A DNA stretch of 64,000 bases from Hericium rajendrae (lineage: Eukaryota > Basidiomycota > Agaricomycetes > Russulales > Hericiaceae). The DNA lies in contig CM065878.1 in assembly GCA_033439255.1 (NCBI GenBank), forward strand, positions 620,001 to 684,000. The letters are read 5' to 3'. How positions within the stretch are numbered: the first letter of the stretch is position 1; each line of letters starts with the position of its first letter. Positions 56,801 through 64,000 of this stretch are shown in pieces. Below the pieces are notes generated by a model. It searched no databases and had not been told where the DNA came from. It worked only from the letters and a program-made list of their open reading frames with translations. Position numbers and translations under genes: made by a program.

Positions 56801-57518
56801 TACAGATATCATACACATACATCATTTCCGATATATCTACATTCGTTGTTCCACGATTCATGTCTTCAATGCGTCCCGCAAAACATCTTCCTTTCAGACA
56901 GTGTTTGTCTAGTTCATGAACCACCCTAATATACGACTGCCACCTCAACCCCAAACAGAAGTGTTTTGAGGGTCTGCTTGGAGACTAATGAACTGTCACC
57001 CTACCCATTCCCGCTTCCAAATCGGAGTTCGCACGACGTGCATCAACGGCGAACGCCGCTTCCTGTTCGTTCATTGATTCAAGCCTCGACCATATCCGCA
57101 GCGCTGCTGTACGATTCAGGTGCACCCACCTTTCCTCTCGTTTTCTAGCTACGTGTCCGTGATCACTGATGCCCATTCCACCGCTCCGCCTGGTCCAACT
57201 CCGTTTTCGATTACTAGATGCGTGAACACGACGCTGCTGCGCTGCTCGACGTGCTCTCGGGTCGCCGTGCGCAGCACAAGTGAGTGCAATCCTGATTGCA
57301 TTCACTCGCTGCACATGCTCCCTTCGCACAATGTTGCGAATACGAGCCACGCTTTGGCAATATGGACTAGTACAAATTCGCACTTGCGGAAGCTAGAAAT
57401 GATCTTTTTCTTTTCCTTACTGAGTACGTCGAAGGAAGCTGGAGAAAGTTTTCGTTTCAATGAAAACAATGAATAACCATGAGATTTGAGTAGTATGAGT
57501 ACAAGCATCATGTAGGCT
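56801..57518. other. Intergenic region
   Basis: No supported gene; a 132-codon open stretch on the minus strand (57383-56985) is basic and without family features. The duplication that includes kinase-like copy B fades shortly after 56830. Confidence 0.4.
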
Positions 57519-58875
57519 CTAACGTCTCTTTGCCTTTTCCAGAGCCACCCGCTCATCGTCCAGTTTCTCTTGAACTATACCACAAGCACGCCAGAATATA
57601 TAAGCGAACGCGAGTCTAATATGCTCGCGATCCACAAATGCCCACTGGAGTTGAGGCCTACCCCTACGTTCCTTAGGTACCTCCTCAATGCTTCCGAGGT
57701 CAAGAATAACACTGCCGTCGTAAGTGCTTGCTAGCACAAACCTAGCCCCGTAATGATTACCATATCGAATAGCTTGTTGCAAAATTGCGATAGTCATCTT
57801 GAGGCGTGCATGATTTGCGGAAACCACGACATTCGTCGGTCTGAAGGCGCCGAGCTCATAATTAGCTCCTGCGATTTCTTGAAGCAGAGATTCTTGAATA
57901 CAGCCGTGTCGCTATATAAGAGATGTTGGTAACGGAAGGCTGAATATAGAAGCCGATAAGCTACCTTCAACTCAACGGGCACCAATGCTTTCAGGTGGTC
58001 TTCATGTGTGACCTTGTTGATGCCCCATATCTGGTCTCGTGCCAGGTATTGGTTCGAGCTGCGAGGGGGTAAAGCTTTCATGCCGGCTTTCGACCTGGTC
58101 TCTTGGCGTGTTTGCCTTTGTGCAGATGGTGTGGGTCTGTGGCCCTGGTACGAAAGGGCGCAGATCTTGTCGACACGGACTCTTCCCAAAGGAGGACGTG
58201 TGGCGACACGTGCATCTGCGTCAGACCCGATGGTGGGGGCTATAAGTACGATTCACGTTGGATGATGTTGATTTGTGAAGGCGATTGAACAAACGTACCT
58301 TGATGGTGGATATGGGGGTTTGAGCCTTCCTGCGGTTGCATGTCAGCAGACCCTGGTTGTTGACCAGAAGGCGCCTTCATATAGGCTTCGCTCAGTATTT
58401 CGGACTTCCACGTTAGGGCCTGCGTCGAGGGACAGGAGACCGGTTTGGGGATCCATCCCTGACTGATGCTCCATATGGGCAGCAAAACCTGAGCCTCGAT
58501 GGCAATCCTGGATATAGGGACGGTTAGTAAGATTTCTGCAAGGCTGGCTTTAAGCTTGACGCACCCAACATCTGCTTCGCTGCGAGGATATTCGAAGGGT
58601 ATTTGTTGGACGACTGGTACTGATACTTGTGCTGGGTCTTGCTTGTTAACAAAAGATATGAAATCCTCGTAAAAACCATCATCGCGCCACATCCATTGCG
58701 TCTCTTCCAACTGGACACCATGGAGACTTTGCTGTGCCCACTTGCAAGTGGTAGACTGCTCGTCAACTGAGACGACCACTTCGAGCGATGAGTTGGGATC
58801 CTTTTGTCTGTATTTCGCAGGTGCAGTTTTCAGAAATTGGAGGAGAGCTGAGTCGGCAGTGGACCGTCGGGCCAT
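57519..58875 (-). CDS. Hypothetical protein, 414 aa
   Basis: Start ATG at 58875 (MARRSTADSALLQFLKTAPAK). Three exons, 58875-58299, 58239-57965 and 57911-57519, sum to 1245 nt and stay in phase. The N-terminal half has SSLEVVVSVDEQS and RIAIEAQVLLPIWSISQGW; the middle is proline- and histidine-rich; the C-terminal part reads YELGAFRPTNVVVSANHARLK, then GNHYGARFVLASTYDG and DREHIRLAFAYIFWRACGIV. I do not recognise the family. It ends in a basic tail, ERVALEKAKRR. Confidence 0.65.
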
Positions 58876-60569
58876 GGTGAAAATGGCCAGTTGGTATGGG
58901 CAGACACGTTTGAGCTCGTTATATGATTGTCGCGAGTGCGCTCGTGCACAGGAAAATCCAGCCCATCGATAGCACAGATACGTACCATTCTTCGATATAT
59001 TCTGATGCAGTGCAGTCGATAGCGACGATCGATGGATGCGATTCAGGTGCGCGCCTTCGAAATATCTGTACAAGAACAATAACGTACGGGCGGCGTCTGG
59101 ATAAATAAATTGCCATCTGAGCCTTACAGGGTTAAGCGCAAATCAGTATAGTTTCATCGATGAAGAGCTCTTGATGCAGAATGGCGCATGAGTCGAATAT
59201 TGTGACGAAGTTGAAGATACTATACTTCTCGAGCGGGAGGTTCAGACAGGCCAACACCACGAGAGCCATCATGCAGCCTGCGGAAAGCACGGCCAATCGT
59301 AAACATCCCTCCACGATGTTCTTGCCAACGAAGACGAGAAGTGTTGACTATTACTAACCTCCAAGCTCGCACCTTCAATCAAGCCAGAGGCCGCCACGAA
59401 ACGTTTGAATTCAATTTTAACGAAAAGCGCCCAGATGGATATCATCGAACGTACAGCATGATCCACGCTCATGATTTCACACCTAGCCCGCAGGCGGACG
59501 CTGGTCCGTGCCCTCGAGATCGTACTCGACGGTTTCCTCGACACTGATTTGGAGCTGAGGACATCGTCAGAAGTGGGAGGGTCGGAAAAAGCAATTAAAT
59601 CTGTTACCTTTGCAGGCCTTGCTCTTTTTACCGATGTTAAGGTGTTTTGATGCAATCTGTCGACCGCCAGCATCGCCTCACATCGCATGTGGAAAGTATA
59701 GATATCGAGTCTTCTCATATTGGTGGGTGCATTCGTGCGTATCCGAGTAAGAGCCGTCCGCGCCGTAAGTGAGCACAATTAACGGGAGGACCCATATTTA
59801 GTGCAACAAGTTCAGAAGATGCGCGGTCGAGGGAGTCAGATATTAAGCCGACGGCGGGCTCAGCGACAGCGACACGGACGTCCGGGGTCCCGCACTGCCC
59901 GCTTGCCGGCGGCGTCGAAGGCAGAGTCTGGGGACGTGTGGCGTTTGGGAGAAAGCGAGCCCCCATCATAAAACCGCAGTCGCAGCGTGCAGGCGGCGTC
60001 GAGGGGAGTGTCTGTGTGTTCACTGGAGTAAACGACCAACACTGTGTCGGTTCCAGCCAGCCGCAGTCGCAGCAGCCCTAGTCACGGTCTCGATATCGCC
60101 TTCTGCTGCATGCATGTCAAGTACTTATAGGCAAGGTTGGAGTGAAAGGGGGGGTATTGATCAACTCCCATTCCGATTCGGAGTGTGAGGTCAACGTCAA
60201 AGTTGCGATCTTTCTGTCGTCATCATCAAGAGCACACATGTTGTGGAAAGCATTCAATAAGTAGAGAAATGAGAAAGTGAAGTTTGATAGACTTGCCTCG
60301 AGTCTTCGAGCGTTCGTTTGATGATTCCGAATTGCCTCACTGGCTTTGTTATCCAAACTAACTTTCGTTGAGGTACTGATATTCGGATGAGCTGCTATCC
60401 GGCCTTAAGCCTGAGCCTTACACAATATCGGGAAGTCAGAGCACGAGCGTCGAAGGAGACTCAGACGTGACGGCAGGTCGCGTCTATAACGCCCCCCGGG
60501 GTGGCGTCACGGTCACGACTCGCCTTCTTCCCAACCTGCACTTGCTGCACCCTAGCAGCTTTGCTCAAC
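58876..60569. other. Long intergenic region with doubtful small reading frames
   Basis: Minus-strand frames at 59778-59269, 59314-59132 and 60356-60117 are open but lack recognisable domains. Around 59600-59530 another frame reads ISVEETVEYDLEGTDQRPPAG, which looks more protein-like, so a small intron-bearing gene may exist here. A GGCGTCGA/TCTG direct repeat lies at 59908-60020. The right part holds the ISWI promoter. Confidence 0.35.
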
Positions 60570-63500
60570 ATGGCCGTGCGTCCCTCTTCATTTTACTAGT
60601 ATATCATCCTTTGACGAATTGTTTCGCTACTCTAGAGTTTAACTGCACCTCAGGACGAGGACATCCTTAGCGACGTTGTCCCAAGTAATATCGTTTCGCG
60701 TCAGGTATGTTAGGCCACACGCGTCTCTAGCTCTCAAGTGGCTCATATTCGTGCACTTTTGACATAGGAGACTCCAGGAGAAGGAGATGAAGTAGAAAGC
60801 GAATATGTGGACGAACCTATGGAGGAAGATGAGCTCGCCGAAGATGAGGACGAGGTGAGCAGCTGATTCGTTCTGGCACATGTCCGCCGGACTTACACAT
60901 TCTTTCTCGTCCGACAGTATGTTCCTGGGCCCTCATCAGGGGGTGTTAAAGCGCAGCAGACTACCGTTAGACAGGAGAAAAAGTCAAAGCGAAAGGCCGC
61001 TGAGGGCAAGCTCCAGGAGAAGCGGCATGAGATGGACAAGGCAAAGGTGTGTGTTATTGTTAATTCAGTTAGAGCTCATATTCAAAGTAATGTAGATTGC
61101 AGATGCCGTCAAGCGCTACTCCTATCTCCTTGGACAAACGGATTTGTTCAGGCATTTCGTAGACATGAAGGTACGTTTATTCCACGGCGACTTCTGTTCT
61201 CCTTACTCAGCAGTTGTCTTGAAGCGTGCCCGTGATCCTGAATATGCCGCTATGATGGACGCTCAACCGAAGCCGAAGGGCAGAGGACGCAAGAAAGCCA
61301 TGTAAGTTAGACAAGGAAAATGCCGATTCTTGTACTTGACTTACAGCCTTCGCAGTGACAACAACGCGCGGCACCGGAAGTCCGAGAAGGAAGAAGATGA
61401 AGAGCTTTTGAAGGATGGCGAACTTGCTGTGACTGGTGAAGACCAACCTTTCGTGTTTGAAGAGTCGCCCAGCTGTGAGTGTTGTCGTCTTTCACCGCAT
61501 CTCCTGTACCCATCTTTCGCTTTAGTCATTAAGGGTACCATGCGATCTTATCAAATTCAGGGTCTCAACTGGATGATCGCCTTGCACCACAATGGTCTGA
61601 ACGGTATTCTGGCTGATGAGATGGCAAGTCATGTTCGTCAATAGGCTTGGTGTCATTGACTGACAGCTTGTTTCAGGGTCTCGGGAAGACGCTGCAAACT
61701 ATCGCGTTCTTGGCCTACCTGAAGCACATACGTGACATCCACGGTCCTCATCTCATCGTTGTTCCCAAATCGACACTTCAAAACTGGGCACGCGAGTTCG
61801 CGCAGTGGGCGCCTGATTTCAACGTCGTTGTGCTTACTGGAACCAAGGAGGAACGTGCTGAGATCATCGCCAACCGCCTGCTCAACCAAGACTTCGAAGT
61901 CTGCATTACCTCTTACGAAATCTGTCTTATCGAAAAGAGCGCCATGAAAAAGTTCAGTTTCGAGTATATCATCATCGACGAGGCCCACAGAATCAAGAAC
62001 GTCGACTCCATCCTCTCGCAGATCGTCCGCTCGTTCATATCCCGTGGCCGGCTCCTCATCACCGGTACCCCTCTCCAGAACAACCTAAAGGAGTTATTCG
62101 CGCTCCTGAACTTCATTTGCCCGGAAATCTTCTCGGATTATGCAGATTTAGAGAGCTTCTTGCACAAGGACGAGGTCAGTCATGACGATGACGAGGCAAA
62201 GAGCAAGAAAGTCGTGGAGGCCTTGCATAAAATCCTTCGACCTTTCTTGTTGCGGCGTGTCAAGAGTGATGTAGAGAAGAATCTGCTACCGAGTAAGTTT
62301 CATGTTGCCGGTCTCTCGTGTACACTGACGTGACACCCTTTGCACTTTCAGAGAAGGAGATCAACATCTATGTCGGATTGACCGACATGCAGCGCAAGTG
62401 GTACCGCTCTGTTCTCGAGAAGGATATCGACGCTGTCAGCGGCCTCACTGGCCGGAAGGAGGGCAAGACGCGTCTGATGAACATGGTCATGCAGTTGCGC
62501 AAGGTTACCTGCCATCCGTACCTCTTCGACGGGGCAGTGAGTAGCAAGTCTTATCTAATTGATTGTCACAAACTTATGTCTTCAATTAGGAACCTGGGCC
62601 TCCATACACTACAGATGAACACATCGTCAAGAACTCAGGGAAAATGATAATTCTCGACAAGCTCTTGAAGTCCATGAAGGAGAAGGGCTCGCGCGTGCTC
62701 ATTTTTAGTCAGATGAGCAGGATGCTGGACATTCTGGAAGACTACTGTCTGTTCAGAGGATACAGTGCGTTATATGTTTACTCTCCATGCTCACGTCTTT
62801 TGCTCACAAGTCTATTTTATGAATGACTTTATGCAGAATATTGTCGAATTGACGGTTCAACAGCACACGAGGATCGTATCGTCGCCATCGACGAATACAA
62901 CAAGCCCGACAGCGACAAGTTTATCTTCTTGCTGACGACCCGCGCCGGTGGTCTGGGTATCAACTTGACCTCAGCGGATGTCGTGGTGCTCTACGACAGT
63001 GACTGGTATGGATTACGCTTTCTGCTTGTTCGCATATGTTCATTTGACTATTTCAGGAATCCTCAGGCCGATTTGCAGGCCATGGACCGCGCTCATCGTA
63101 TCGGCCAAACGAAGCAAGTTTATGTCTTCCGTTTCATCACTGAAGAGAGTGTCGAGGAGCGCATGCTCGAGAGGGCAGCTCAGAAACTTCGTTTGGATCA
63201 GCTGGTCATTCAGCAAGGCCGTCAGACACAGACTAAAGGTATGTGCGTTCTGTCGTTATATCGCTTGCACCTTCTAATGGCTCCTTAGCTGCCAACAAGG
63301 ATGAGCTGTTGGAGATGATCACCCATGGAGCGGAAAAGATTGTCAACGCTTCCGAACCGTGAGCCGTTCTTTTGTTGGCGAGCCTTATGAATGACGTCTC
63401 ATCATATCTATAAAGACTCGTGATCGACGAAGACATCGATGCGATCATCCACCGAGGTGAAGAGCGTACCGCTGAGCTCAACACCAAGTATGAGACCCTC

Positions 63501-64000
63501 AACTTGGAAGACCTCAGCAATTTCAAGTCGGAGAGCACGGTCCAACAATGGGAGGGCGAGGACTTCCGCACCGGTCAACGCAAGCCACTCAACTTCAACG
63601 TCCTGTCTCTGTCGAAGCGTGAACGCAAGTTGAATTACTCTGTGGACAGCTACTTCAAAGAGACCATGCGCGCAGGCCCATCAAAGGCGGAGAAGCCAGC
63701 TAAGATGCCTCGTGCACCTAAGCAGATCCAAGTGTATGTCTACCTCTATCTCTTATTTTTTTCTTTCAGCTCAATAAGTTGCCTTTCAGCCAAGACTTCC
63801 AATTTTTCCCTCCGAGGTTGGTTGAGTTGCAGGAGCGAGAACTGGCCGCATGGAAGGTTCGATATCTGCCGTATTATGTCTACTGGTATGCTCACGCCTT
63901 GCTGCAGAGGGCAAATGAGATCGCCGCTGCGCCCCGGGAACCGTTGGGCCCAGACGACACGCCCGAAAAGATTGAAGCTGATCAGAAAGCTGCTCAGGAA
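60570..64000 (+). CDS. ISWI: ISWI-type SNF2 chromatin-remodelling ATPase, 3' end outside the window
   Basis: The ATG at 60570 lies in a six-base first exon (M-A), then exon 60654-60704 ([17 protein letters not shown]), an acidic exon (from 60768) and a basic exon. ATPase motifs: [20 protein letters not shown], then MGLGKT (Walker A, split by the intron 61624-61676 with a GC donor), [55 protein letters not shown] and [16 protein letters not shown]. The linker [19 protein letters not shown] and [16 protein letters not shown] begin the HAND-SANT-SLIDE part that distinguishes ISWI from CHD and SWI2. Roughly the last quarter of the protein is missing because the window ends. It slides and spaces nucleosomes in the nucleus. 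At least a dozen short introns. Confidence 0.93.

Noticed and set aside
1-64000. Search for reverse transcriptase, integrase, capsid-like or LTR features
   Set aside because: No recognisable motif of these families and no pair of long direct repeats; the repeats present are inverted or tandem.
1-64000. tRNA and rRNA genes
   Set aside because: No cloverleaf-like sequence with A and B boxes, and no rRNA core sequence, was noticed by eye; a covariance-model scan was not possible.

Overview
The window looks like basidiomycete (Agaricomycete-type) nuclear DNA. The genes have many 45-80 bp introns, the host genes are fungal (ISWI remodeller, a tetraspanin that looks like the basidiomycete Tsp2 type, independent phosphoglycerate mutase, an E(z)-like SET protein), and the mobile genes belong to families abundant in mushroom-forming fungi (Plavaka, DUF6532, DUF659-type hAT, OrsD/DUF3505). 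I recognised no virus-like or LTR element.

1-18.3 kb is a nest of DNA transposons. A decayed hAT-like gene is split at 2210 by a 13.3-kb Plavaka element (2211-15520; CAGGAAAAACC ends, AT target duplication). That element carries two divergent genes: an apparently intact 812-aa DUF6532-type protein (2904-5914, minus) and a Plavaka transposase (6119-15350, plus). The transposase gene is interrupted by two inverted ~2.4-kb relatives with similar ends (6172-8683 and 12931-15216). A separate 798-bp foldback element with a 9-bp target duplication lies at 568-1365.

18.3-25 kb holds a GMC oxidoreductase relic, a giant GGCTCGG-rich palindrome (19.5-21.5 kb), a damaged RecQ-like helicase and G-rich arrays. 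A single host gene, the E(z)/KMT6-like SET protein (25368-28009), is an island among repeats.

29663-35484 is the most notable object: a whole-looking 5,822-bp DNA transposon with perfect 20-bp inverted ends, an 8-bp duplication (CAAGCATG), and one six-exon gene that reads open for 1,689 codons. The product has an N-terminal C2HC finger, a core that resembles P-element/THAP9 transposases in layout, further Cys/His clusters and a C-terminal PHD finger. I could not place it in a named family.

36-44.8 kb is a second GGCTCGG array, a truncated OrsD-type gene and AT-rich tandem repeats (160-bp units, hairpins, two related 22-bp palindromes). It abuts a truncated Rrn5-like gene.

45.8-64 kb is mostly host DNA: two near-identical kinase-like genes in inverted orientation (45827-47965 and 54681-56800) flank tetraspanin, phosphoglycerate mutase and an unknown gene. 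An unknown 414-aa gene and the ISWI ATPase gene, which runs off the right edge, follow.
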